NCBI GenBank assembly: GCA_902492045.1
Contig: CABUKB010000009.1
Span: 3,769 to 67,768, forward strand
DNA from: an uncultured Oscillospiraceae bacterium
Lineage (GTDB): Bacteria > Bacillota > Clostridia > Oscillospirales > Acutalibacteraceae
DNA: 64,000 nt
Direction: 5' to 3'
The notes under the pieces are model-generated. The model was not told the DNA's origin. It saw only the letters and a program-made list of their open reading frames with translations, and did no database searches. The first letter of the stretch is position 1. Each line of letters begins with the position of its first letter. The position numbers and the translations under genes are program-made. Positions 17,195 to 26,084 of the stretch are shown here, in pieces.

Positions 17195-17244
17195 GACGCC
17201 GATTCGCGGGCCAAAGCGGGAAATACGGTCAATATAAAAAGAAA

Positions 17245-17282
17245 AACAGGAGTTTGTCCGTGCTTTCGGACAAACTCCTGTT
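17245..17282 (-). terminator. Terminator of the antiporter gene
   Basis: A perfect 16-bp stem: AACAGGAGTTTGTCCG (17245-17260) with CGGACAAACTCCTGTT (17267-17282). It is followed on the minus strand by a T-rich tract (TTTCTTTTTATATT). Confidence 0.9.
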
Positions 17283-17345
17283 GAAGAACGAGGGCCTCGC
17301 GTACCCAGAGGAAACACAGCGATACCGGACGGGAACGGCTATGTT

Positions 17346-18551
17346 TTATGCAGAGGCCGTCACCGGTCCCGGAGGAAGCGGCGCCGGATCCTCTTTTCGA
17401 TAAAGGAGCTTGAGGACAATCGGAGTGACGATGGAAGAGACCATGATGAGCAGGATCACACAGGTAAAATAGACCGGCGGAATCAGGCCGACGGCCAGCC
17501 CTTTTTGCGCCACGATCAGGGCCACTTCCCCCCGGGTCATCATACCCACGCCTATGCGCAGGGAGTCCTTCCAGCAAAAACGGCAGATCCTGGCCGCCAA
17601 ACCGCAGCCGATGATCTTGGTGGCGAGTGCCACGAAGACGAATAGAACGCTGAAAATCAACAGGGAGGCATCGAGCCCCTGTATGTCGGTTTTGAGGCCG
17701 ATACTGGCAAAGAAAATCGGGCTAAAAAGCATATAGGAGCCGACGTCGATTTTCCGTGCGATGTAATCCGAGTCGCGGATGTTGCAGAAGATGATGCCGG
17801 CCACGTAAGCGCCGGTGATATCCGCGATCCCAAAAAAATGCTCCGCGGCAAAGGAAAACAGGAGGCAGACCGCCAGCCCGAAGATCGGGATGCGGCGGCG
17901 ATGGGGATACCGTTTGTCCAGCCATTTGAAGAGCCAGTAAAGCAGAATACCGGCCCCAATCGCCGCGAGAAAGAAAAGACCGGTATTGGCCACCACGGTC
18001 AGCGGCTGGACTTCTGCGCTTTTACACCCGATGACAAAGGTCAGCAGCAAAATCCCCAGCACATCGTCGATGATCGCGGCGCTGAGTATAGTTGTGCCCA
18101 CCTTGCCCTTGAGCCTGCCCATCTCCCGGAGGGTCTCCACCGTGATGCTCACCGAGGTGGCGGTCAGGATGGTGCCGATGAACACGGCTTCAAAGAACGC
18201 ATCGGAACCCACGGCGCCGAAGCCGTATAGACAGGAATACAGCAGAAAACCGCCGGCGAGGGGCACGGCCACCCCCATCGCCGCAACCAACAAGGCGGCG
18301 GGGCCGGTTTGCTTCATCTCTTTCAGGTCGGTCTCCAGCCCGGCGACAAACATGAGCATGATGACGCCCAGTTCCGCCATTTGAGATAAAAATTCGCTTT
18401 GATCGACCAGATGCAGCACGTTAGGACCGATGAGAAGACCAGCGAGAATCTCGCCGACAACTTGGGGAACATGAATTTTGCGCACCAACAGCCCCAGAGA
18501 TTTGGCCGCAAGGATGATGACGGCCAAATCAAGAAAAAAATGAATATTCAA
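17346..18551 (-). CDS. Cation:proton antiporter, CPA2 (Na+/H+ exchanger) family
   Basis: This is an integral membrane exchanger with about 12 hydrophobic segments. It shows the family stretches VPQVVGEILAGLLIGPNVL (about 24-42), ELGVIMLMFVAGLETDL, AAIIDDVLGILLLTFVIG (the Asp pair characteristic of CPA2 electrogenic antiporters) and GMMTRGEVALIVAQKGL. There is no C-terminal TrkA-N or USP domain, so it is a short form of 401 residues. The start chosen is TTG at 18551 (LNIHFFLDLAVII) with an AGAGGG site; the open frame upstream is not hydrophobic. Na+ or K+ specificity cannot be told. Confidence 0.9.
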   Translation of the reverse strand: MNIHFFLDLAVIILAAKSLGLLVRKIHVPQVVGEILAGLLIGPNVLHLVDQSEFLSQMAELGVIMLMFVAGLETDLKEMKQTGPAALLVAAMGVAVPLAGGFLLYSCLYGFGAVGSDAFFEAVFIGTILTATSVSITVETLREMGRLKGKVGTTILSAAIIDDVLGILLLTFVIGCKSAEVQPLTVVANTGLFFLAAIGAGILLYWLFKWLDKRYPHRRRIPIFGLAVCLLFSFAAEHFFGIADITGAYVAGIIFCNIRDSDYIARKIDVGSYMLFSPIFFASIGLKTDIQGLDASLLIFSVLFVFVALATKIIGCGLAARICRFCWKDSLRIGVGMMTRGEVALIVAQKGLAVGLIPPVYFTCVILLIMVSSIVTPIVLKLLYRKEDPAPLPPGPVTASA

Positions 18552-18680
18552 ACAGGACCCTCTTTTCTCCCGCCGGGCGGCATGTGGAATACAAACAATT
18601 CTATCGTAAGCTCCGGGCGGAAGAAAATCAAGAGAAAATCCGTCCAATTTTGGATGGGAATCGTCGATTTTACTGTGCTA

Positions 18681-19631
18681 TCAGGCCGAATCTCCCCGGC
18701 GGACGGACTGAAGTTCCCGGTCGTTTTTTCGTTCCAGCACCGACTGCCGGCGAAAATCGGACATGGAGATCCGTTTCTCCCTGTTAAAGAATCTGGCGAG
18801 ATTCTGGGCGCTGGAGAAGCCGACCCGCGCGGCAATCTCCTTCATTTGCAGTTCGGTGAAACGCAGATAGAAGCAGACCTTTTTCAGCCGCAGTTCCTTG
18901 ACATATTGATAATACGTCATCCCCTTATAGGCATGAAACCAGCGTTCCACCTGCTTTTTATAGGTGCGGAAATGCATGCAGATTTCATCGAGCGTGAGGT
19001 CGCTGTCGAGATGGATTTCAATATATTCCAATATACGTTGTAGTTCCTCGCTTTCCTGGCGGGGACGGTGCTGCCTTTGCATCTCAGGAGACTGCATGCC
19101 GTACTCGTAATACAGATTCTCCAATATCCGGATGATGTCCATGAAATAAGAGCGGGTGCGGCAGGACCAATACCAATCGGACCGGTTGGCGATCTCGTAA
19201 GAGCATTTGGCGGCGCATTGCGTCAGCAAGTGCATGAGGTCTTCGCTGACCGCGATCTGGTTGCAGGCAATATCGTCAGACAAAAAAGGATGAAGCTGAA
19301 AGAAGGCGTGCTTCTCGGCAAGGGATTGAAAACGCGGATGGCGGAGGGTCTCGAGCGTAAAGCTCCGGTTGAGGAAGGAGGGGCGGAACAGGATCACGCA
19401 GCCTTCGCCATGGACCAGCCGCAGGCAGATAAGACGACGTTTCTCATGCAGACACAGCACACAGGGCGCGTTGAGTTCCAACGGCATTCCATCCAGTTCG
19501 GCGATCAGTTTCCCCTGTGAGAGGATCAGAAGACGGAACAGCCGCTGCGGCTCGACGAATTGATCGGCCCTTTCGATGGGCAGAACCATCAGGTTGTCGG
19601 GCGCTGGCCATACCGGTATGGATTTCATCAT
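18681..19631 (-). CDS. AraC-family transcriptional regulator
   Basis: An N-terminal region of about 200 residues with cupin-like strands (LFRLLILSQGKLIAELDGMPL) is followed by a C-terminal pair of HTH motifs (about 215-300: DLTLDEICMHFRTYKKQVERWF and LQMKEIAARVGFSSAQNLARFF). The ATG at 19631 (MMKSIPVW) is preceded by GGGGGAAAG; the ATG at 19724 would add 31 unlikely residues. It is divergent from the ABC/biosynthesis operon with 172 bp between the starts, so it may be that operon's activator. It senses an unknown ligand. Confidence 0.88.
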   Translation of the reverse strand: MMKSIPVWPAPDNLMVLPIERADQFVEPQRLFRLLILSQGKLIAELDGMPLELNAPCVLCLHEKRRLICLRLVHGEGCVILFRPSFLNRSFTLETLRHPRFQSLAEKHAFFQLHPFLSDDIACNQIAVSEDLMHLLTQCAAKCSYEIANRSDWYWSCRTRSYFMDIIRILENLYYEYGMQSPEMQRQHRPRQESEELQRILEYIEIHLDSDLTLDEICMHFRTYKKQVERWFHAYKGMTYYQYVKELRLKKVCFYLRFTELQMKEIAARVGFSSAQNLARFFNREKRISMSDFRRQSVLERKNDRELQSVRRGDSA

Positions 19632-19803
19632 ACTGCTTTCCCCCAAAATATCCTTTCGGGCGGTTTCCCCATAGGCCGTCCGAATGTCGCTTTTAGAAAC
19701 ATTTTTGACACGAATAGAAACCATTGCATCGACTTTTTGCGCTAAAATAAACGCGCATTCGGCGAAATCACCAATATCGGGCGCAAAGTCAGGGGTGAAT
19801 AGG

Positions 19804-21522
19804 TTGAAAAATCAACATCCGCGGCGTCTAAAGCGGGTTTGGGAATTTGCAAAGCCCTATACCTTCCTGTTTTTGGTGGCGGAACTCTGTATTCTCGTGA
19901 CCTATGCGGTTTCGCTTTTGCTGCCGCAGAACCTGCTCAACTTAACCGACCGGGTACTCATCGGCGGCGAATATGAGCTGCTGGGTTCGGTCATCCGCAA
20001 CTATGCGGTGCTGTTTGGGACGGCGATGGTTTTCAACCTGATTTATGCGTACACGTGGCAGACGCTCCAAAACCGGTTTGTGGTGGACGTGAAAAACGCC
20101 GTATACGAAAAGGCCATCCATGCCAGAGCCTCCTTTCTTTCTCATATGAACAGCGGCGATATGATGAGCCGCATTGACGGCGACAGTGAGCAGTTCCTGC
20201 ATGTCATCCAGCGGAATTTGTTTCATTTCGTCAACTCCATCCTGTTGTGCGCCGGCATTGTGGTGATGGTGGGCCGAATCAGCGCGGTGATTGCAGGCAT
20301 GCTGATTGTCGCGGCGGCCCTTCCCATCGTCATGACCCGCCTTTGCGGCCGGCTGACCGAACGGTTTGGCCGCAGCCAGCGCGAAGTCACCGGGGCGTTC
20401 ACCGGCCGGCTGTTCGAGATTCTAAAAGGATTTCGGGAAATCCGGCTTCTGTGCGCCGAGCGGTGGGCATCCAGTCAGGTGATTAAGCCGCTGCGCACCC
20501 TCATCACCCTGGGAAACCGTGTCCGATGGATGGATTTTCTGGTCAACAAGGGTATCTATCTTGTCAATCTGATTACCTCCCTTATCATTTACGGCTATTC
20601 GGCCAGGCTGATTTACAGTGGGAGCATGACGGTGGGGCAGTTCCTGGCCGTTATTGATTACGTGGCGCTGATGCACAAGAAGTTCAACTGGATGCTGCGG
20701 ATCTATCTTGACTGGTATCTGCGGCGGGTGAGTGTGGACCGGGTCAATGAAGTGCTGAATACCGAGGAGGAGGAATCGGGCGGGCGCCCGCTTCCCGCCG
20801 TGGAACAGGTGGCGTTTGACCATGTCACCTTCGGGTATGAGGATAAGCCGGTGCTGCAGGACGTGTCCTTTACCATCCGCAAGGGAGATAAGGTGGCGGT
20901 TGTCGGGGCGAGCGGAGCCGGGAAGACCACCATCATGGATCTGTTTCTGCGTTTATATACCCCATGGTCCGGCTCCGTGCGGATCAATGGGGAAGATGCC
21001 GGCGTGTTTTCCCTGGGGGATCTGCGCAGCCGGATCGGTGTGGTGTCACAGGATATCCGCCTGTTCGACGGGACGGTACGAGAAAATCTGCTCCTTGGAC
21101 GCCCGGGGGAGGACGAAGCGCTTTGGGAGTCTTTGCGGCGGGTGGGACTGGAGGAACTGGTACGCTGTATGCCGGCCGGTCTCGATGAAAGAATCGGCGG
21201 AAACGCCCGGGGCCTGTCTGGAGGACAGCAGCAACGTCTGATGATCGCACGCCTGCTGCTGCGGCATGTCTCTCTGATTTTGCTCGATGAAGCGACCTCC
21301 GCGCTCGATGTGGATATGGAAGAACAGGTGGCGGAGGAACTCATGAAGCTGGATGAGGACATCACCGTGGTGATCGTGTCCCACCGTTTTTCAGCCATCC
21401 GGGGCTGCAGCAAGGTCATCGTCGTCAATGGCGGGGAAATCGAGGCCATGGGATCTCACGAGGAAATGCAGGCGCAGTCGGCTACCTACCGCCGCCTTTT
21501 TGGGAAGGGGGGAGCAGCATGA
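19804..21522 (+). CDS. ABC transporter, fused permease and ATPase (first of a pair)
   Basis: This is a type-I exporter half with six membrane segments (about 20-300) and an ATPase domain. The ATPase shows Walker A GASGAGKTT (about 370), Q-loop VVSQDIRLFD, signature LSGGQQQR and Walker B LILLDEATSALD. The TTG at 19804 after GGGGTGA is preferred over an upstream ATG at 19684 because the added 40 residues are poor. It overlaps the next ABC gene by ATGA, so the two probably form a heterodimer. No N-terminal C39 peptidase domain is present. The likely role is export of the cluster's product. Confidence 0.92.
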   Translation: MKNQHPRRLKRVWEFAKPYTFLFLVAELCILVTYAVSLLLPQNLLNLTDRVLIGGEYELLGSVIRNYAVLFGTAMVFNLIYAYTWQTLQNRFVVDVKNAVYEKAIHARASFLSHMNSGDMMSRIDGDSEQFLHVIQRNLFHFVNSILLCAGIVVMVGRISAVIAGMLIVAAALPIVMTRLCGRLTERFGRSQREVTGAFTGRLFEILKGFREIRLLCAERWASSQVIKPLRTLITLGNRVRWMDFLVNKGIYLVNLITSLIIYGYSARLIYSGSMTVGQFLAVIDYVALMHKKFNWMLRIYLDWYLRRVSVDRVNEVLNTEEEESGGRPLPAVEQVAFDHVTFGYEDKPVLQDVSFTIRKGDKVAVVGASGAGKTTIMDLFLRLYTPWSGSVRINGEDAGVFSLGDLRSRIGVVSQDIRLFDGTVRENLLLGRPGEDEALWESLRRVGLEELVRCMPAGLDERIGGNARGLSGGQQQRLMIARLLLRHVSLILLDEATSALDVDMEEQVAEELMKLDEDITVVIVSHRFSAIRGCSKVIVVNGGEIEAMGSHEEMQAQSATYRRLFGKGGAA

Positions 21523-23249
21523 GACTTGGCCGTTTGGAAATCTTCCGCCGGATAAAGCCCTATACCCGTGAATGCCGGTGGCTGATCGTGATGATGCTTC
21601 TGTGCAGCGCGGCGGCGATCCCCCTGTCTTTGATCAATCCGGTGTTTTTCCAGATCCTGGTTGACGATGTGATGCGGGAAAAACAGATAGCTGTGTTCTA
21701 TCAGGTGGTTCTGGGACTGGTTGCGGTCTATCTGTGCCGCCTGCTGCTGGATGCCGCGTCGCTGGGCGTGAGCAACCAGTTGCTCAACCGTTTCTCCCTC
21801 TCGCTGCGCACCGATATTTGGAAGGCCTATCAGCGGCTGCCACTGGCCACTTTTGAGAAAGAAAAGCCCGGCGACTGGAAAATGCGGCTGATGGATGACG
21901 TGGACAGCCTGGGCAGCTTTATCAAGGATCAGGTGGTCGATTATCTGTATCATATCGTCATGATGGCGGTTACGCTGGTACTTACGTTGCGGATGAGCTG
22001 GCTGATGACCCTGATTTGTTCCCTGACGGTTCCACTGGTGTTTCTTCTCAACGCTTGGATCGGGCGGGGCACAGGGAAGGTCAACGAGGATATCCGAAAT
22101 GTCAGCCAAAATTACGCCTCTTTTACCCACGATTCGCTGCAGTATTGGAAAGAAATCAAAATCCAACACGCAGAGGAGACGTTCATCGGCCGTTACCGGA
22201 TGTACCGCAAACGCCTGGCGGATCTGGGATACCGATGGATCCGGTATTGGCTTTACGCAGAAATATTCAACGATTTTAAAGCCAACTATCTGACCAAGGT
22301 GCTGGTGTATATCATCGGATCGTTCTTTGTTATCCGGGACCAGATTACGGTGGGACAGTTGATCTTGTTCGGGGAGTATTTTTCCCTGTTGTTTACCTCG
22401 CTGGATGCGGTCAGCGGCAAGAACGCGCAGCTTCGGACCAATGCGCCGTTTTACAGCCGGGTGTTCGAAACTCTTTCGCTGGAGAAAGAGACGGATGGGG
22501 AGATGGAACAGCCGCTCGTGGGAGAGGTCGAGGCCAGGGCCGTCGGCTATGGCTACCAACGGGAGGAACCGGTTTTACGGGAGGTCTCTTTGCAGATCGA
22601 GGCGGGCGGCTATACCGCCCTGGTAGGGCACAGTGGCTGCGGCAAGACAACGCTCGCCAAACTCCTGCTGCTTCTCTATCGCCCGGATACGGGTTCCATC
22701 CGTTATGATGGGCAGGAGGCGTCGATATTCCGGCGCCGCTCGCTGTACCGGCAGATCGGTATGGTCATGCAGGACAGTTACCTGTTTGACATGAGTATCC
22801 GGGATAATCTCCTCATTGCCAAAGAGGATGCCACCGAGGAGGAACTGCTCGATGCCTGCGCAAAGGCCAATATCCGGGAATTCGTGATCGGCCTTCCGCA
22901 AGGGCTGGATACGGAGATTGGGGAACGGGGCGTCCGCCTGTCGGGCGGACAGCGCCAGCGTTTGGCCATAGCCCGGGCGATACTGCGCCAGCCCCGCCTG
23001 CTTGTGTTTGACGAGGCGACCAGTTCTCTGGATAAAATGTCGGAGGACCGGGTCAACGAATCGGTCCGTGCGGCCGCAGAACAGGCTACGCTTTTGGTGA
23101 TCTCCCATAAGCCGTCCGCCGTTGTGCGGGCAAACCGGATTGTGGTCATGGACGATGGGCAGATCCTCGACGAGGGGACCCATGCGGAACTTTACGCACG
23201 CAACGCTTTTTACCGAAAGCTGGCCATGGACGAAGGGAGATCGGAATGA
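21519..23249 (+). CDS. ABC transporter, fused permease and ATPase (second of a pair)
   Basis: This is a 576-residue exporter half: six membrane segments (about 20-300), then Walker A GHSGCGKTT, Q-loop MVMQDSYLFD, signature LSGGQRQR and Walker B LLVFDEATSSLD. The start ATG overlaps the stop of the first ABC gene (ATGA), which points to coupled translation and equimolar heterodimer assembly. It overlaps the nucleotidyltransferase gene in the same way. Confidence 0.92.
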   Translation: MRLGRLEIFRRIKPYTRECRWLIVMMLLCSAAAIPLSLINPVFFQILVDDVMREKQIAVFYQVVLGLVAVYLCRLLLDAASLGVSNQLLNRFSLSLRTDIWKAYQRLPLATFEKEKPGDWKMRLMDDVDSLGSFIKDQVVDYLYHIVMMAVTLVLTLRMSWLMTLICSLTVPLVFLLNAWIGRGTGKVNEDIRNVSQNYASFTHDSLQYWKEIKIQHAEETFIGRYRMYRKRLADLGYRWIRYWLYAEIFNDFKANYLTKVLVYIIGSFFVIRDQITVGQLILFGEYFSLLFTSLDAVSGKNAQLRTNAPFYSRVFETLSLEKETDGEMEQPLVGEVEARAVGYGYQREEPVLREVSLQIEAGGYTALVGHSGCGKTTLAKLLLLLYRPDTGSIRYDGQEASIFRRRSLYRQIGMVMQDSYLFDMSIRDNLLIAKEDATEEELLDACAKANIREFVIGLPQGLDTEIGERGVRLSGGQRQRLAIARAILRQPRLLVFDEATSSLDKMSEDRVNESVRAAAEQATLLVISHKPSAVVRANRIVVMDDGQILDEGTHAELYARNAFYRKLAMDEGRSE

Positions 23250-24340
23250 AAAGGGAAAACGCGTATATCCTGGAACTCTGCCGTTTTCAAGATGCCGATC
23301 CGGAGCGGCTCCGGGAATGGATGGAAGAAGGACTGAACTATCCGTATATTTTGGGGCACCTCCTTTTCAACCGGATGGGTGCAGTGGCTTATTACACCCT
23401 GCAAAACGCGGGCCTTCTCTCTTCGCTGAATCGAGAGTTCCGCAGTGCGCTGGAAGCGGTTTATGAACAAAACCGGCTGCGGACCGGCAGCTACCGCCGC
23501 CTGCTCAACCAGCTGGGGGCTATGTTGAGCCAGGCGCCCTTTCCCTATGCCCTGCTCAAAGGCGGCCTGCTGGTCAGCCGGTATCCGGACGGACTGCGGA
23601 CCTCGAACGATATGGATATCCTCATACAAGCCGGGGATATCCCCGCCTTATCCGAACGGCTGCGGGAGAATGGGTTTGTGCAGGGATACCTGCGAGGTGG
23701 ACAGTTCCGTCCGGCCACGAGGCGGGAGATCATTTCCTCGCGGATGAACCGTGGGGAAACCGTCCCGTTCGTCCGGAAAGTGGATCTTCCGGGAATGCCG
23801 TATTGGGAAATAGACATCAACTTTACCCTGGACTACCAGGCCAAGGATTCCGGCGCCGTTGCGCGGCTGCTGGAAAAACGGCAGGCCCGGATTGACACGG
23901 AGGAGGCGCCACTTTACACCCTGGCCCCGGCGGATTTTCTGCTGCATTTGTGCGCGCACCTGTATAAAGAGGCCAGTATCTATAACTGGGTGGAGATGGG
24001 CCGGGATCTGTCCCTGTATAAATTCAGCGATCTGTATCTGCTGCTTAGAGGGGACTTGGACGGCCATCTGGCCAAAGAGATCCTGGAAAGAGCCGAAGCC
24101 TGTGGCCTTCGGGGAGAGTGCGCGTATGCCTTTTACCATACGCGGGAGCTTTTTTCCATACGTCATCCGGTCTTGGACGAGATTCTCGAAAAGCTGAAGC
24201 CCTGGGATATGGACCGGCTGGGATGGATCTATCGTCCTGCGGACGGCCGGATGTTCCGCCACGACATGGCTTTTGACGAGTGGATTTTCTGCGGCTGCCG
24301 AAAGGAGAAATTATATGACGCTGCCCATGCAACCGCATAA
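23246..24340 (+). CDS. Nucleotidyltransferase-fold family protein
   Basis: This 364-residue protein resembles the NTP_transf_5 (PF14907) family often seen in peptide and small-molecule clusters. The core YALLKGGLLVSRYPDGLRTSNDMDILIQ (about 97-124) carries the NDMDIL acidic motif, then YWEIDINFTLDYQAKDSG, and a C-terminal helical part with FLLHLCAHLYKEASIYNWVEMGRDLSLY. The substrate is unknown. It overlaps its neighbours on both sides (ATGA at its start; the next gene begins inside its end). Confidence 0.8.
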   Translation: MKRENAYILELCRFQDADPERLREWMEEGLNYPYILGHLLFNRMGAVAYYTLQNAGLLSSLNREFRSALEAVYEQNRLRTGSYRRLLNQLGAMLSQAPFPYALLKGGLLVSRYPDGLRTSNDMDILIQAGDIPALSERLRENGFVQGYLRGGQFRPATRREIISSRMNRGETVPFVRKVDLPGMPYWEIDINFTLDYQAKDSGAVARLLEKRQARIDTEEAPLYTLAPADFLLHLCAHLYKEASIYNWVEMGRDLSLYKFSDLYLLLRGDLDGHLAKEILERAEACGLRGECAYAFYHTRELFSIRHPVLDEILEKLKPWDMDRLGWIYRPADGRMFRHDMAFDEWIFCGCRKEKLYDAAHATA

Positions 24341-24953
24341 TGCCCCCGGTGTTTTGATCACTTTCTGCGGGCTGGACGGATGCGGCAAAAGCACCCTCAT
24401 CCGCAGACTGGCACGGTATTTGGAGGAGCAGGAACTACCGGTATATCTGACAAAGCAGCCGACCGATACGGTCCGGCGGTCGGACATGTTCCGAACGTAT
24501 ATGGATTCGCCGGTTCACGACGCTTACGACTACCGGGCTCTGTCCCTGTTTTGTGCCAGCGATCGCGTACAGCATTCCAACCGGGTGATCCGCCCTCGCC
24601 TTGAGCGGGGACAGATTGTGATCAGCGACCGGTATTTTTATTCCTGTCTGGCGAATCTGAGGGCCAGAGGCTATGAGGAGGATAAGTGGATTTACGAGGT
24701 ATCCGCCAGCATTCCGAAACCCGATCTCGCGTTCTTTCTGGATGTGGACGTGGATACCGCCGTCCGGAGGGTTCGGTCCCGCGCGAATGAACGGGACCGG
24801 TTTATCGACCTGCCGCTTCAGTACCGTCTGCGCAGGGAATATCAGGAGATCGCTGCGGAAAACGACGGCATTCGGATTCCCACTCACCTTGCGGAAGAGG
24901 AGAGTTTCGACCGGGTGAAAAAAGCGGTGGCTGGGGTATTGCGCTATGTTTGA
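24315..24953 (+). CDS. Thymidylate-kinase-like P-loop kinase
   Basis: This is a 212-residue member of the dTMP kinase family. It has the P-loop FCGLDGCGKSTLIRRLARYLE (about 16-36), a DRY-like motif SDRYFYSCLANL and a lid helix VRRVRSRANERDRFI. The ATG at 24315 follows GGAG. It is unlikely to be the housekeeping tmk because it sits inside a biosynthetic operon. Nucleotide or sugar phosphorylation are options. It overlaps the NTase gene by 26 bp and the next gene by 8 bp. Confidence 0.8.
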   Translation: MTLPMQPHNAPGVLITFCGLDGCGKSTLIRRLARYLEEQELPVYLTKQPTDTVRRSDMFRTYMDSPVHDAYDYRALSLFCASDRVQHSNRVIRPRLERGQIVISDRYFYSCLANLRARGYEEDKWIYEVSASIPKPDLAFFLDVDVDTAVRRVRSRANERDRFIDLPLQYRLRREYQEIAAENDGIRIPTHLAEEESFDRVKKAVAGVLRYV

Positions 24954-25794
24954 AGGACTGTACGGGTTGTCCTGTGTGGAAAATCAGGTGTTGGCGTTTC
25001 TGCGGCAGCAGGGGATTGAGGTGGCGCCGCTGTATTACAACAGCACCGTTCCGCTCAAGGAACTCTTCTTTTTTATGGTGATCCAGGGAATGCGCCCCGC
25101 CTATTTCGACCGGGTGAAAAGAATCCAGGACGATTTGAAAGAACGGGGCGTGCTGGCATTTGAAAAACGGAAACAGGCGCTTACGGTATGGCTGGAAGCA
25201 TTGAAGGAGCAAACGAAAACAGAAGCCGTCCTGATTCTGGTTTCTCCGGAGTTTACCAAACATGTTTTGATGGCGCGGGGGTTTCGCGACGATCATTACG
25301 TCCGGCTGTTCTGGGCAGAAGGGAACTGGGTCATCGCCAACGATATCCCGGACAAAACGATGACGCTCACGGCCGGGGAACTCCAGAACGCGTACGCGGG
25401 GGAAGGATTTTCTTTTCGTTTGTGTCGGCCGCTGACCCGGGAGGACCGGCGGCAATACTGGAACAGCCGGCTGTTTAAACCGGAAAATCACACGCCTTTT
25501 TGGTTCTATGAACAGGATCTCGACGGAGTCTCCGATGTGGGAAGCCGCCTGCGGGATATGGTTGGTATATACAAACAGCTGCGCTGCCGCACCGTGGCTT
25601 ATTACGAGAATGGGGGATTCGACATGGCGTTTATGCGGGACAGACAGCCGGAGATCGAGCGCCTTTATGCCTTGTCGGAATACTATCACCTCAAACGCGG
25701 GATCCCCCCTTCTCAGTTTTATGGCCTTTTGCAGGAATTGGCGCGCATCGACAATGCGCTCATGACCGAGCTGCGGTCGCGGTTAGGAGGATAA
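24946..25794 (+). CDS. BtrH-like/C39-like protein, putative acyl-ACP acyltransferase
   Basis: The protein begins MFEGLYGLSCVENQVLAFLRQQG, a Cys-containing helix like that of BtrH-N and other papain-fold proteins. A middle region (FRDDHYVRLFWAEGNWVIAND) and a helical C-terminus follow (to 282). BtrH moves an acyl chain from an acyl carrier protein to an aminoglycoside. Here two ACPs and an acyl ligase are the next genes, which fits an acyl transfer role. Similarity is weak and the call rests partly on context. Confidence 0.5.
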   Translation: MFEGLYGLSCVENQVLAFLRQQGIEVAPLYYNSTVPLKELFFFMVIQGMRPAYFDRVKRIQDDLKERGVLAFEKRKQALTVWLEALKEQTKTEAVLILVSPEFTKHVLMARGFRDDHYVRLFWAEGNWVIANDIPDKTMTLTAGELQNAYAGEGFSFRLCRPLTREDRRQYWNSRLFKPENHTPFWFYEQDLDGVSDVGSRLRDMVGIYKQLRCRTVAYYENGGFDMAFMRDRQPEIERLYALSEYYHLKRGIPPSQFYGLLQELARIDNALMTELRSRLGG

Positions 25795-25796
25795 AG

Positions 25797-26042
25797 ATGA
25801 AAACAAGGGAAGAACGAATCAATGGTGTGCTTCGAGACCATACTTGGTGCGACTCTCCGGAGAGAGGACAGCGGCTCCGGGAGGATCTCGGTATCGACAG
25901 CCTGAGGCTGGTGGAAATACTTGTGGCGGTGGAGGAAACCTTCGGCATCACCCTGACAGAAGATGAGCTGGCTCCGGAATTGTTTCAAAAAGTGGACGAC
26001 TTATATGCGCTCGTAGAGAGGCATCGGGAAACCGGGGACTGA
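25797..26042 (+). CDS. Acyl carrier protein (first)
   Basis: This is an 81-residue carrier domain with the phosphopantetheine motif EDLGIDSLRLVEILVAVEE (Ser near 35). The start is 2 bp after the previous stop, with GGAGGATAAAG upstream. It carries a Cys/Trp-rich helix 1 (DHTWCDSPER), unlike the fatty-acid ACP. It probably shuttles the acyl group made by the ligase below. Confidence 0.9.
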   Translation: MKTREERINGVLRDHTWCDSPERGQRLREDLGIDSLRLVEILVAVEETFGITLTEDELAPELFQKVDDLYALVERHRETGD

Positions 26043-26084
26043 CAACGGAACCTCTTAAACCACACGGGAAAGGGGATGCCGAAA

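Noticed and set aside
22411..23183. Minus-strand frames in the ABC genes
   Set aside because: They oppose ATPase motifs of clearly real transporters.
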